64,000 bases of DNA, from contig OZ241868.1 in NCBI GenBank assembly GCA_965202905.1, positions 2,418,001 to 2,482,000 on the forward strand, read 5' to 3'. The DNA is from CAYFYS01 sp965202905. Its GTDB lineage: Bacteria > Pseudomonadota > Alphaproteobacteria > MPNO01. A model generated the notes under the pieces. The model was given only the letters and a program-made list of their open reading frames with translations. It did not search any database and was not told the origin of the DNA. A program made the position numbers and the translations under genes. Every line of letters begins with the position of its first letter. Within the stretch, counting starts at the first letter, position 1. Below are positions 44,193 through 53,047 of this stretch, piece after piece.

Positions 44193-44743
44193 GCGTCTGG
44201 GGCGAAAGGCCCATGCCCCAAGGATTTGGAACCATCGCGGTGGCGTCTGAGCGAGACAATTGGTCCAAGATCGCGAGCGCGTTCCGCGTCGCCTTCCGAG
44301 CGCGACGGGTAACCGAACGGGATGCGCCGGGCAAGGGTTCGGCGACCAACCCACACGACGCGCCTCGCCGGATCGCCGGCGGCAGCAATCCGTTCACCGG
44401 CTACCTGTACGCACCCGACCGGCACACACATGTTACCGCTACGCATTACGCGGCGACGAGACAGGCGGCGGTCCCGGCGCGTGGCAATGCGGCCGCCGCC
44501 GTCGCCCCGGACCCCGGTCGAATCACATTTCGCGCTCGAGTCCGGCCGCGCTCGAGTCCGGCCGCTGGTACCCGCGGGCCGGCGGCGGTTGGGCCATCAT
44601 CCGCGGCGACGTTCGCCATGCTCTAACTCTTGCCGGGCGCGAGACATCAAGGCATCTTGACCAGGAACGAGACCGGAACAGGGTTGGGAGCGTTTGAACA
44701 TCGTGCCGTCATTCGGGAGCGACGCCGCCGTGTCGGTGACGGC
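44193..44743. other. 550-bp gene-free region
   Basis: Between the GS-family gene and the restriction-modification gene. Frames are open by base composition but show no family pattern. It holds a perfect 16-bp tandem duplication at 44531-44562. No RNA gene, terminator or integration site is recognised; the promoter of the next gene must lie at its end. Confidence 0.5.
44531..44562. repeat. exact 16-bp tandem duplication
   Basis: CGCGCTCGAGTCCGGC occurs twice in direct contact in non-coding DNA. Confidence 0.95.
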
Positions 44744-47623
44744 GTGACGCCGGGTGCATTCATCGCCAAGTGGCGGGCGTCGGAGTTGAAGGAGCGCTCG
44801 GCGGCGCAGGAGCACTTCATCGACCTGTGCCGGCTGCTGGGCGAGCCGACGCCGGCTGAAGCCGACCCGACTGGCGAGCGCTACTGCTTCGAGCGCGGCG
44901 CCAGGAAGGACGGCGGCGGCGACGGCTGGGCCGACGTGTGGAAGCGTCATTGCTTCGCCTGGGAGTACAAGGGCAAGCACGCCGACCTCGACGCAGCGTT
45001 CAACCAGTTGCGGCAATACGCGCTGGCGCTGGAGAACCCGCCGCTGCTGGTCGTCTCGGACATGGCGCGGTTCCGCATCCGCACCAACTGGACCAACAGT
45101 GTCAGCGAGACCCACGAGTTCGGTCTGGACGACCTCGCCGACGCGGCCGCCCGGGACAAGCTCAAATGGGCGATGTCTGATCCCGAACGGCTGCGTCCGG
45201 GCGAGAGCCGGCAGGCGCTCACCGAGCGCGCGGCGGCGACCTTCGCGGCGCTGGCGCAATCGCTGCGTGAACGCGGCCATGACCCGCAGGCGGCGGCGCA
45301 TTTCGTGAACCGTCTGGTGTTCTGCATGTTCGCCGAGGATGTAGGCCTGCTGCCCGACGACATGTTCACGCGGATGCTCGAACACGCGCGGCGTCGGCCC
45401 GAAGACTTCGCCGATCTCGCCCGCGCCCTGTTCGGCGCGATGTCCACCGGCGGCCGGATCGGGTTCGAGGCCGTGGCGCGGTTCAACGGCGGGCTGTTCG
45501 ACGACGACGCGGCGTTGCCGTTGGAGAAGCCCGAGATCGAGACGGCGCTCACGGCCGCGGCGCTCGACTGGTCGGAGGTCGACCCGTCGATCCTGGGCAC
45601 GCTGTTCGAACGCGGTCTCGACCCGGACAAGCGGGCGCAGCTTGGGGCGCACTACACCGACCGGGACAAGATCATGCAGATCGTCGAGCCGGTGATCGTC
45701 CGTCCCCTGCTCGCCGAATGGGAGGCGGCGAAGGCCGACATCTCCGCCGCGCTCGAACGGGCGGACGGCGCGCGGTCGCCCGCGGCGCGAACCAGGCGGT
45801 ACGGGGAAGCGGACCGCAAGCTGCGCGCCTTCCTCGAACGGTTGCGCGGCTTCACCGTGCTCGATCCGGCTTGCGGGTCGGGGAACTTCCTGCATCTGGC
45901 GCTCCACGCGCTGAAGGACCTGGAGCACCGGGTGCAGTTGGAAGCCGAGGCGATGGGCTTGCAGCGGTCGTTCCCGGAGATCGGCCCGGCCAATGTGAAG
46001 GGGATCGAGGTCAACGCCTACGCGGCCGAGCTCGCCCGCGTGTCGGTGTGGATCGGCGAGATCCAGTGGATGCGGCGCAACGGGCTCGATGTGTCGCGCG
46101 ATCCGATCCTGAAGCCGCTGGAGACCATCGAATGCCGCGATGCGATCCTGACGCCCGACGGCGGAGAGCCCGGCTGGCCCGAGGCCGATGTCGTCATAGG
46201 CAACCCGCCGTTTCTCGGCGGCAAGCTGCTGCGCGGCGGTCTTGGCGGCGAATACGTCGAATCCCTGCGACGCCTCTACGGTGCGCGGCTTCACGGCGAA
46301 GCCGATCTTGTTTGCCACTGGTTCGACAAGGCGGGCCGGCTGGTCGCCGATGGCAGGCTCGCCCGCGCCGGACTTGTCGCGACCAACTCCATCCGGGGCG
46401 GGCGCAATCGTTCGGTGCTGGACCGCATCGTTGAACGGGGCGTCGTCTTCGATGCCCGGTCCGATGAACCCTGGGTGATCGACGGCGCGGCGGTGCGAGT
46501 TTCGCTGGTGTGCTTCGCCGGCCCGGGAACCGGGCTTCCCGTCGCGTTGAACGGCGCTCCGGCGGAATGCATTCAGCCCGACCTGACCGCAAGCGCCTTG
46601 AATCTTGGGAGTGCCGCCCGCCTGCGGCGGAACGCCGGTGTGTCTTTCATGGGCGATACGAAGAACGGCGCCTTCGACGTTCCGGGCGACCTCGCCCGCT
46701 CGTGGCTTCGCTTGCCCGCGAATCCGCACGGACGGGCCAACGCCGATGTTCTCATGCCGTGGCGGAACGGTATGGACCTGACGCGGCGTCCCGCCGGCAA
46801 ATGGATCATCGACTTCGGTTCGGAAATGGACGAAGCCGACGCTGCGCTTTACGAAGCGCCGTTTTCCCATGCTGTCGAGCATGTGAGGCCGACACGGCGG
46901 CGCAACCGCGCCGCGAGGGTTCGGGAGTTCTGGTGGCGGCATGAAGCACCGCGCCCCGGCATGTGGCGGTCCCTCGACGGGCTGCCGCGCTACATCGCGA
47001 CGCCGCGCGTTGCCAAGCATCGGCTGTTCGTCTGGCTCGATACCCGTATCTGCCCCGACAGTGCGCTAATCGCCATCGCCCGCGACGACGACACGACCTT
47101 CGGCATCCTGCACAGCCGGTTCCACGAGGCGTGGTCGCTGCGGTTGGGTACATGGCTCGGAAAGGGCAACGATCCCCGCTACACCCCGACCACCACCTTC
47201 GAGACCTTCCCCTTCCCCGAAGGGCTGTCGCCCGACATTCCCGCCGCCGACTATGCCGCCGACCCGCGCGCGATCGCCATCGCCGAAGCCGCGCGGCGAC
47301 TCGTTGAACTCCGCGACCGCTGGCTCAACCCGCCCGAATGGGTGGAGTGGATCGATGAGCCGGCGCCCGGCTATCCCAAGCGCCCGGTCGCCCGCGACGA
47401 CGCGGCGGCGACGGAACTCAAGACCCGCACCCTCACCAACCTCTACAACGGCCGCCCGCAATGGCTCGCCGACGCCCACGCCGCCCTCGACGCCGCCGTC
47501 GCCGCGGCTTATGGCTGGAACGCCGACACGCCCGACGCCGAAGCGTTGCGGGCGCTGCTGGCGCTCAATGTGGCGGACATGCAGAATGGCGGTGGTCGAG
47601 CATCCCGCCGCGACCCACCTTGA
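44744..47623 (+). CDS. MmeI-like type IIL restriction-modification enzyme
   Basis: About 959 residues from GTG 44744. N-terminal nuclease: D64, then E74-Y-K76 (WEYKGK), the D-X9-EXK spacing of MmeI. A helical spacer follows. Gamma-type adenine methyltransferase: LDPACGSGNFLHLAL (motif I, about residue 372) and IGNPPFLGGK (motif IV, about residue 486). The last third resembles the target-recognition domain (GILHSRFHEAW, FETFPFPEG). One chain both methylates one strand and cuts unmodified DNA at a distance. No separate partner gene. The GTG is preferred because family similarity begins there (FIAKWRASELKERSAAQEHF). Confidence 0.9.
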   Translation: MTPGAFIAKWRASELKERSAAQEHFIDLCRLLGEPTPAEADPTGERYCFERGARKDGGGDGWADVWKRHCFAWEYKGKHADLDAAFNQLRQYALALENPPLLVVSDMARFRIRTNWTNSVSETHEFGLDDLADAAARDKLKWAMSDPERLRPGESRQALTERAAATFAALAQSLRERGHDPQAAAHFVNRLVFCMFAEDVGLLPDDMFTRMLEHARRRPEDFADLARALFGAMSTGGRIGFEAVARFNGGLFDDDAALPLEKPEIETALTAAALDWSEVDPSILGTLFERGLDPDKRAQLGAHYTDRDKIMQIVEPVIVRPLLAEWEAAKADISAALERADGARSPAARTRRYGEADRKLRAFLERLRGFTVLDPACGSGNFLHLALHALKDLEHRVQLEAEAMGLQRSFPEIGPANVKGIEVNAYAAELARVSVWIGEIQWMRRNGLDVSRDPILKPLETIECRDAILTPDGGEPGWPEADVVIGNPPFLGGKLLRGGLGGEYVESLRRLYGARLHGEADLVCHWFDKAGRLVADGRLARAGLVATNSIRGGRNRSVLDRIVERGVVFDARSDEPWVIDGAAVRVSLVCFAGPGTGLPVALNGAPAECIQPDLTASALNLGSAARLRRNAGVSFMGDTKNGAFDVPGDLARSWLRLPANPHGRANADVLMPWRNGMDLTRRPAGKWIIDFGSEMDEADAALYEAPFSHAVEHVRPTRRRNRAARVREFWWRHEAPRPGMWRSLDGLPRYIATPRVAKHRLFVWLDTRICPDSALIAIARDDDTTFGILHSRFHEAWSLRLGTWLGKGNDPRYTPTTTFETFPFPEGLSPDIPAADYAADPRAIAIAEAARRLVELRDRWLNPPEWVEWIDEPAPGYPKRPVARDDAAATELKTRTLTNLYNGRPQWLADAHAALDAAVAAAYGWNADTPDAEALRALLALNVADMQNGGGRASRRDPP

Positions 47624-47841
47624 CGCCTCCGGCGCCCGTCCGGCCGCGTCATGAACGGCGGGTGCTGAGCCGGCTGGAACCGCATCGCGGTGTGTAACCC
47701 GGGCATCGGCGGCAGTTCGCGGGGGGATTGTCGTAGGTGTACACAACTACGGATTTCCGTGTTCATCCCTTTATTGGCGATGTCTGCGAGTCTCCAATAC
47801 GAGGCTCCCGGTCTGCGCGGACATGAAGGAGCGTCCGACCT

Positions 47842-48325
47842 GTGCCGGATCTGAAATCCCTCGAGAATCTTTACCTGATTTTAGGCTTCCTCGTTCCCGG
47901 CCTCATTGTGCTGTCTCGTTATTGTGCTGTCCGTTCGGTCACAGTTTTTGACTGGACGAAACCCACCCAATTCGGCAGCGCTTCTGAACTATTTCACCGT
48001 CTCGGTCATCTACTATGCTCTGGCGCTTCCCTTCGTTGATTTTGTTCTGTCGATACACGAACCCGGCTATCACAAGGCGCTGGCTTGGTTCACTCTGATT
48101 CTTGTCGGCCCCGCAGTGTTCGGCCTCTTGCTCGGGGTGAACATCCAGAAAAACTTGTTCCGCCGTTTCCTCCAATGGTGTGGCCTCAATCCCGTCCACG
48201 TGATTCCAACCCCTGGGATCGGAAATCTGAAAGCATGTCCGCCCAATGGGTTCTCGTCACCCTCAAGGACGGCACTCGCTTTGCCGGGTTCTGCGGCTCG
48301 GAGTCTTTCATGTCCTCCGATCCGG
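47842..48325 (+). pseudogene. DUF6338-like membrane protein, frameshifted and cut
   Basis: Starts at GTG 47842 with AAGGAG upstream: PDLKSLENLYLILGFLVPG, a membrane helix. A 16-bp duplication at 47905-47931 breaks the frame; without it the text reads GLIVLSVRSQFLTGR and continues through NYFTVSVIYYALALPFVDFV and LILVGPAVFGLLLG. A further one-base loss near 48212 shifts it again, then QWVLVTLKDGTRFAGFCGS, the C-terminal DUF6338 hallmark, ends abruptly at SSDP near 48325 where LigB sequence begins. Confidence 0.8.
47905..47931. repeat. 16-bp-period duplication that breaks the DUF6338 gene
   Basis: ATTGTGCTGTC, TCGTT, ATTGTGCTGTC: two exact 11-bp copies with a 16-bp period. Deleting one period restores the reading frame. 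Confidence 0.93.
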
Positions 48326-48981
48326 CCTTCTGCATCGGCTTGTTCGAATCCTTCGTGGGGCCCGTGGAGTCCAGGACCGGCAACTTCGGCTATCCCTGGC
48401 GGACGGCGCCGAGCGATGCGGGCTTCGCGCGCTACTTGATCGAGCGCGGGCTCGACGGCGAACCGGGCGGCGGCGTCGACTGGGCGGTCTCGGAGTTCTG
48501 GAAGGCCGATCACGGCATCATGGCGCCGCTGCACAAGATCGACCCCGACGGCGCGGCGCCGATGGTACCGGTCTTCGTCAGTTGCGGCTCGCAGCCGATG
48601 CCTTCGGCCCGGTGCCGCCACGCGGTCGGCAGATGGCTGGCCAAGGCGATCACGGGCTGGGACGCCGACAAGCGAGTCGCGATCATGGCCACCGGCGGGC
48701 TATCGCACTCGGCCGGGAGCGCCACCCAGGGCTATATCGACGCCGCCTTCGACGAATGGTTACTCGACCGCCTCGCTGCCGGCGAGGACGAGGCGCTGGC
48801 GGCGCTGAGCGATCTCCGGATGGACGCGGCGGGCAGTTCGACCGCGGAGGTCCGCGCCTGGATCCTGCTCGCGGGCGCCTTCGCCGGCCGCCCCGCCGAG
48901 CGCGGCTTCTACGCGCCCATCAAGGGGTTCGACACCGGCTGCGGCCAAGCGCTCTACGCCTGGATGTACGGCCCACAATAA
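48235..48981 (+). CDS. chimeric frame: DUF6338 tail joined to LigB-type extradiol dioxygenase C-terminal part
   Basis: 248 residues if started at ATG 48235. The first 30 are DUF6338 (VLVTLKDGTRFAGF). From about residue 31 it is a class III extradiol dioxygenase beta subunit (LigB type): FCIGLFESFVGPVE, KADHGIMAPLHKI, MVPVFVSCGSQPMPSARCRH, IMATGGLSHS, FDTGCGQALYAW. The N-terminal LigB part with the HxxH iron ligands is absent. A deletion therefore joined two genes in frame; the product would be inactive. Confidence 0.78.
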   Translation: MSAQWVLVTLKDGTRFAGFCGSESFMSSDPAFCIGLFESFVGPVESRTGNFGYPWRTAPSDAGFARYLIERGLDGEPGGGVDWAVSEFWKADHGIMAPLHKIDPDGAAPMVPVFVSCGSQPMPSARCRHAVGRWLAKAITGWDADKRVAIMATGGLSHSAGSATQGYIDAAFDEWLLDRLAAGEDEALAALSDLRMDAAGSSTAEVRAWILLAGAFAGRPAERGFYAPIKGFDTGCGQALYAWMYGPQ

Positions 48982-49095
48982 GTTTCCAGCCCGAAATGAA
49001 TTGAGTGATCTCAGCGGGTTGTGCTTCGCCGGTTTGCGTTCGGCGAACAACGGGGCGGACCATGCGGGGCGAGATCCGCTCCTGGGAGCACCCGC

Positions 49096-50319
49096 TCAGA
49101 TGGCGCCGGCCGCGCGCAGGCTCGCAATCTCGTTCGCGTCGAGCCCCAGCACACCGGCCAAAACCTCGTCCGTGTGCTGGCCGAGAACCGGGGCGCCGCC
49201 GGGGTAGTCGTGGGGATGGCCGACGTAGCGGATGGGGTTGGCGACGCCCGGGACCGCGCCGGCCTCGGCGTGGGGGAGCTCGATTCTGGCGCCACGGTGC
49301 CGGGTCTGCGGATCGTCGAAGATCTGGGCGAGGTCGTTGATCGGCCCGCAGGGGACGCCGACCGCCTCGAGCCCGGCCAGCCAGGCCGCGCGGGTCCTTT
49401 GCAGCATCATGTCGGCGATCCCGGCGACCAGCTCGTCGCGATGCTCGACCCGGCCGGCATTGGTCGCATAGCGCGGGTCCTCGGCGAGGTCCGGCCGGCC
49501 GCCGGCGCGGCAGAAGCGGTCGAACTGGGCATCGTTGCCGACAGCGACGATCACATGATCATCGGCCGTCTTGAACGACTGGTAGGGCACGATGTTGGGA
49601 TGCGCGTTGCCCATGCGCCCGGGCGCCGTGCCGGTCGCCAGGAAATTCATCGCCTGGTTGGCGGTCGACGCCACGGTGACGTCGAACAGCGCCATGTCGA
49701 CATGCCGGCCCTCGCCGGTCCGGTCGCGCTCGCGCACCGCAGCCAGCGCCGCGATCGTCGTGTAGAGCCCGGTCAGGACGTCGGACAGCGCCACGCCGAT
49801 CTTCTGCGGCCCGCCGCCGGGCTCCGCGTCGCGCTCGCCGGTAATCGACATGAACCCGCCCATCGCCTGGATCATGAAGTCGTAGCCGGCGCGCCCGGCA
49901 TAGGGTCCGGTCTGGCCGAAGCCGGTGATCGAGCAATAGATCAGCCCCGGATTGATTTCCTTGAGGTCGTCGTAGCCGAGACCGTACCGGGCCAGCCCGC
50001 CGACCTTGTAGTTCTCCAGCAGGATGTCGGAGTGTCGTGTCAATTCGCGGAGGATGCGCTGGCCCTCCGGCTTGGCGATGTCGATCGTCGCCGACTTCTT
50101 ACCGCGGTTGGCGCAGTGGAAGTAGGCGGCATCCGCCGTCTCATTGCCGTCGCGGCCCCTGATGAAAGGTGGGCCCCAGCCACGGGTGTCGTCGCCCGTG
50201 CCCGGGCGCTCGATCTTGATCACCTCAGCGCCGAGATCAGCCATCGTCTGCCCGGCCCAGGGCCCCGCCAGGATTCGGCTGAGATCGAGGACCCGGAGCC
50301 CCGACAGCGGTCCCGCCAT
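49096..50319 (-). CDS. CaiB/BaiF family CoA-transferase
   Basis: 407 residues of the type III CoA-transferase family. LRVLDLSRILAGPWAGQ, GAEVIKIE, NRGKKSATID, and the catalytic Asp in RHVDMALFD are present. It is 3 bp after glutaryl-CoA dehydrogenase on the same strand, so it probably moves CoA to glutarate (from succinyl-CoA) to feed that enzyme. Confidence 0.92.
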   Translation of the reverse strand: MAGPLSGLRVLDLSRILAGPWAGQTMADLGAEVIKIERPGTGDDTRGWGPPFIRGRDGNETADAAYFHCANRGKKSATIDIAKPEGQRILRELTRHSDILLENYKVGGLARYGLGYDDLKEINPGLIYCSITGFGQTGPYAGRAGYDFMIQAMGGFMSITGERDAEPGGGPQKIGVALSDVLTGLYTTIAALAAVRERDRTGEGRHVDMALFDVTVASTANQAMNFLATGTAPGRMGNAHPNIVPYQSFKTADDHVIVAVGNDAQFDRFCRAGGRPDLAEDPRYATNAGRVEHRDELVAGIADMMLQRTRAAWLAGLEAVGVPCGPINDLAQIFDDPQTRHRGARIELPHAEAGAVPGVANPIRYVGHPHDYPGGAPVLGQHTDEVLAGVLGLDANEIASLRAAGAI

Positions 50320-50322
50320 CGT

Positions 50323-51537
50323 CTACATGAACGCCTGGATACCGGTCTGGGCGCGCCCGAGGATCAGGGCATGGATGTCGTGCGTGCCCTCGTAGGTGAC
50401 GATGGTCTCCATGTTCATCAAGTGGCGCATGACGTGGTATTCGTCGACGATCCCGTTGCCGCCGTGCATGTCGCGGGCCTCGCGGATCATGTCGCGCGCC
50501 TTGCCGGTCGAGTTGCGCTTGAGCATGGAGATCGCCTCGGGCGAGCAGGCGCCGTCGTCCATCATCCGGCCGAGCTGCAGGCAGGCCTGGAGGCCGATGG
50601 CGATCTCGGTCTGCATGTCGGCAAGCTTCTTCTGGATGAGCTGGTTGGCGGCCAGCGGCCGGCCGAACTGGGTGCGATCAAGCGTGTATTGACGCGCGGC
50701 GTGCCAGCAGAACTCAGCCGCCCCCAGCGCGCCCCAGGCGATGCCGTAGCGCGCGTTGTTGAGGCAGCCGAACGGCCCACCCAGACCGCGGGCATGGGGC
50801 AGCCGATTCTCCTCGGGCACGAAGACGTCCTCCATCACGATCTCGCCGGTGACGGAGGCGCGCAGCGACAGCTTGCCGGCGAGCTCGGGCGCGCTCAGCC
50901 CCTTCATCCCCTTCTCCAGGATGAAGCCGTTGATCGCGTTCTCGTCGTTCTTCGCCCAGACGACGAACACATCGGCGATCGGCGAGTTGGAGATCCACAT
51001 CTTGGCGCCCTTGAGCAGATAGCCGCCGTCGACCGACCTGGCGCGAGTCCTCATGCCGCCGGGATCCGAGCCGTGGTCGGGCTCGGTCAGCCCGAAGGCG
51101 CCGACCCATTCGCCGGTCGCGAGCTTGGGCAGGTATTTCCGGCGCTGCTCCTCGGCGCCGTAGTTGTAGATGGGCCACATCACCAGCGAGGACTGGACCG
51201 ACAAGGTCGAGCGATAGGAGGAATCGACCGCCTCTATCTCGCGCGCGATCAGCCCGTAGCAGACATAGTCGGCGCCGGCGCAGCCATAGCCGTGGATGGT
51301 CGAGCCCAGGAAGCCGAGCGCGCCCATCTCGTTAATGATCTCGCGGTCGAAGCGTCCCTCGTTATAGGCCTCGATGATCCGGGGCAGCAGCTTCTCGCGG
51401 GCGTAGTGTCGCGCGGTGTCGCGCACCAGCCGCTCGTCCTCGTTGAGCAGGCTTTCGAACAGAAGCGGGTCCTGCCAATCGACCTTGGCCCATTTGCGCG
51501 GGCTGTGCCCGCTGCCGGCCTCGACGTTCGTCGCCAT
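50323..51537 (-). CDS. gcdH: glutaryl-CoA dehydrogenase
   Basis: 404 residues. FGLTEPDHGSDPGGMRT, KMWISNSPIADVFVVWAK, and the catalytic-base region VTYEGTHDIHALILGRA match glutaryl-CoA dehydrogenase. It oxidises and decarboxylates glutaryl-CoA to crotonyl-CoA in lysine, tryptophan and aromatic breakdown, donating electrons to ETF. ATG 51537 is chosen because the frame upstream of it shows no family similarity. Confidence 0.95.
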   Translation of the reverse strand: MATNVEAGSGHSPRKWAKVDWQDPLLFESLLNEDERLVRDTARHYAREKLLPRIIEAYNEGRFDREIINEMGALGFLGSTIHGYGCAGADYVCYGLIAREIEAVDSSYRSTLSVQSSLVMWPIYNYGAEEQRRKYLPKLATGEWVGAFGLTEPDHGSDPGGMRTRARSVDGGYLLKGAKMWISNSPIADVFVVWAKNDENAINGFILEKGMKGLSAPELAGKLSLRASVTGEIVMEDVFVPEENRLPHARGLGGPFGCLNNARYGIAWGALGAAEFCWHAARQYTLDRTQFGRPLAANQLIQKKLADMQTEIAIGLQACLQLGRMMDDGACSPEAISMLKRNSTGKARDMIREARDMHGGNGIVDEYHVMRHLMNMETIVTYEGTHDIHALILGRAQTGIQAFM

Positions 51538-51596
51538 GGCTGTCGATCCTTCGTTGTCCGGGTCCCGTTTGCCGGCCGGACTATAGGCGAAATTGC

Positions 51597-51618
51597 CCAG
51601 CGTGTGTCCAGCGTGTGT
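51597..51618. repeat. exact 11-bp tandem duplication
   Basis: CCAGCGTGTGT occurs twice in contact in the region upstream of gcdH, where it might affect its leader. Confidence 0.92.
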
Positions 51619-51750
51619 ATGGACGGGATCTGCGGACTCCAGCCTCCTCGCGGTCGAGGTCGCAGACAACGATGCGGGTTGTCCCCGTGCGCATCCGGAC
51701 GACGCGGGCGGTATCGGCGGCCGCGCAATCCGTGCTTAAATCGCCTCGGT

Positions 51751-51778
51751 GATACGGCCATTGGGATACGGCCATTGG
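51751..51778. repeat. exact 14-bp tandem duplication
   Basis: GATACGGCCATTGG occurs twice in contact, 77 bp before the start of the sialidase-like pseudogene. The 317-bp gap it lies in (51538-51854) holds no other recognised element. Confidence 0.95.
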
Positions 51779-51854
51779 AGGGATGACCGATGGGTGAGAC
51801 GACCGCGTATCTTTCCCCGAACGGCGAAACCTGAGCCGCGACGACAGGCCGGCC

Positions 51855-52952
51855 ATGCGGCTGGCGGTGGCGACCGTCGAAGGCGTCGCGACGTTCCGGC
51901 GCGAGGCCCGGGACGCGCCTTGACGCCTCGCCGATCGTTCGCTCGGGAACCGGCACGTCGGAGCGCTGCTCTATGAGCCGGTCTCGGGCCGGCTGTTCGC
52001 CGGCGCGCACGCCGGGCGGGCTGTGGGTCAGCGAGGGCGCCTCGTGGCGCCAGCTCACCGACGGGCTCGACTGGCCGCATATGTACGGTCTCGCGGCGCG
52101 GCGCGGCGGCGACCGGGTGACGATCTTCCCCGGCGCCGAGCCGGCCGCGCTCTACCGCAGCGAGGATTTCGGCGAGACCTGGAGCGAGATCAGAAGCCTG
52201 CGCGAGGCGCCGGGCGCCGGGAAATGGACGTTTCCGCCGCCGCATCTGCCCCACGTCAAATCCGTGGTCTTCCATCCGGCGCGGGAGCGGGCCCTCTATG
52301 CGCTGGTCGAACAGGGCGCGCTGCTCCGGACCGACGATGACGGACGGACATGGACCGAGCTTGCCGGCTACGCCCGGCCGGACGACGCCCCCTACCGCGA
52401 CGTTCACCGGCTGGTGATCAGCCCGAACAACCCGCGCCCGTTCTTCCTCGCGACCGGCGAGGGGCTTTACGCGAGCGATGACGGTGGCGAGAGCTGGGAG
52501 CATGTGATGCCGCGATCCGGGCGGATCGGCTATCCGGACTTCTTGTTTTTCGACCCGCGGGACGACGGTACGCTGTTCCTGGGTGGGGGGCGCTATGATC
52601 CCGGCAAGTGGTTCAGCGACCCGATGGCCTATTCGATCATCGCGCGCAGCACCGACGGCGGGCGCAGTTGGCTCGAGCTCGGCGACGGCAGGCATGCCTA
52701 CCCCGGTGGCCGCCGCGCGTTCGAGGCGGTCTGCCTGCACCATTGGGACGGCGGCATGATGCTGGCGTGGGCACCGCGACCGGCGAGATCTATGTCAGCG
52801 AGGACGACGGCGCGTCCTGGACCGTGATCGAGGACAACGCCCGCCCGGTCTCGAAGGACCACCACCACTTGGCGTGGTACCCGAAGCGGGACCGCGGCGA
52901 TGGCGGCGCGGCGCGCCTGATCGCGCAGCGCGGCTTGCTGCGCCGCCGCTGA
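51855..52952 (+). pseudogene. sialidase/BNR-repeat (WD40/YVTN-like) glycosyl hydrolase homologue, broken
   Basis: Starts MRLAVATVEGVATFRREARD. TGA at 51921-51923 stands where a Trp is expected before RLA. After LLYEPVSGRLFAGAHAG a one-base insertion near 52012 shifts the frame to GLWVSEGASWRQLTDGLD. Several BNR Asp-box units follow (SEDFGETWSEI, TDDDGRTWTEL, SDDGGESWEHV, STDGGRSWLEL). A second shift near 52765 is needed to reach VGTATGEIYVSEDDGASW and the end. The intact form is a beta-propeller of unclear substrate. Confidence 0.87.
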
Positions 52953-53015
52953 GCACTTCGGACTTGCTGAAGGTCCGGCGGATAACCTGGCCGGATACGC
53001 GCCGTCCGACGCCTT

Positions 53016-53047
53016 CTACGGCGCTATCCGGCTACGGCGCTATCCGG
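53016..53047. repeat. exact 16-bp tandem duplication
   Basis: CTACGGCGCTATCCGG occurs twice in contact at the 3' end of the amidase gene. The amidase stop codon lies in one copy; the protein is unchanged. Confidence 0.95.

Noticed and set aside
44193..48981. Defence island or integrated element around the MmeI-like gene
   Set aside because: No integrase, transposase, attachment-site repeats or further defence genes; only one intact restriction-modification gene.
51921..51923. In-frame TGA of the sialidase-like gene as selenocysteine
   Set aside because: Expected residue is Trp, and two frameshifts follow.
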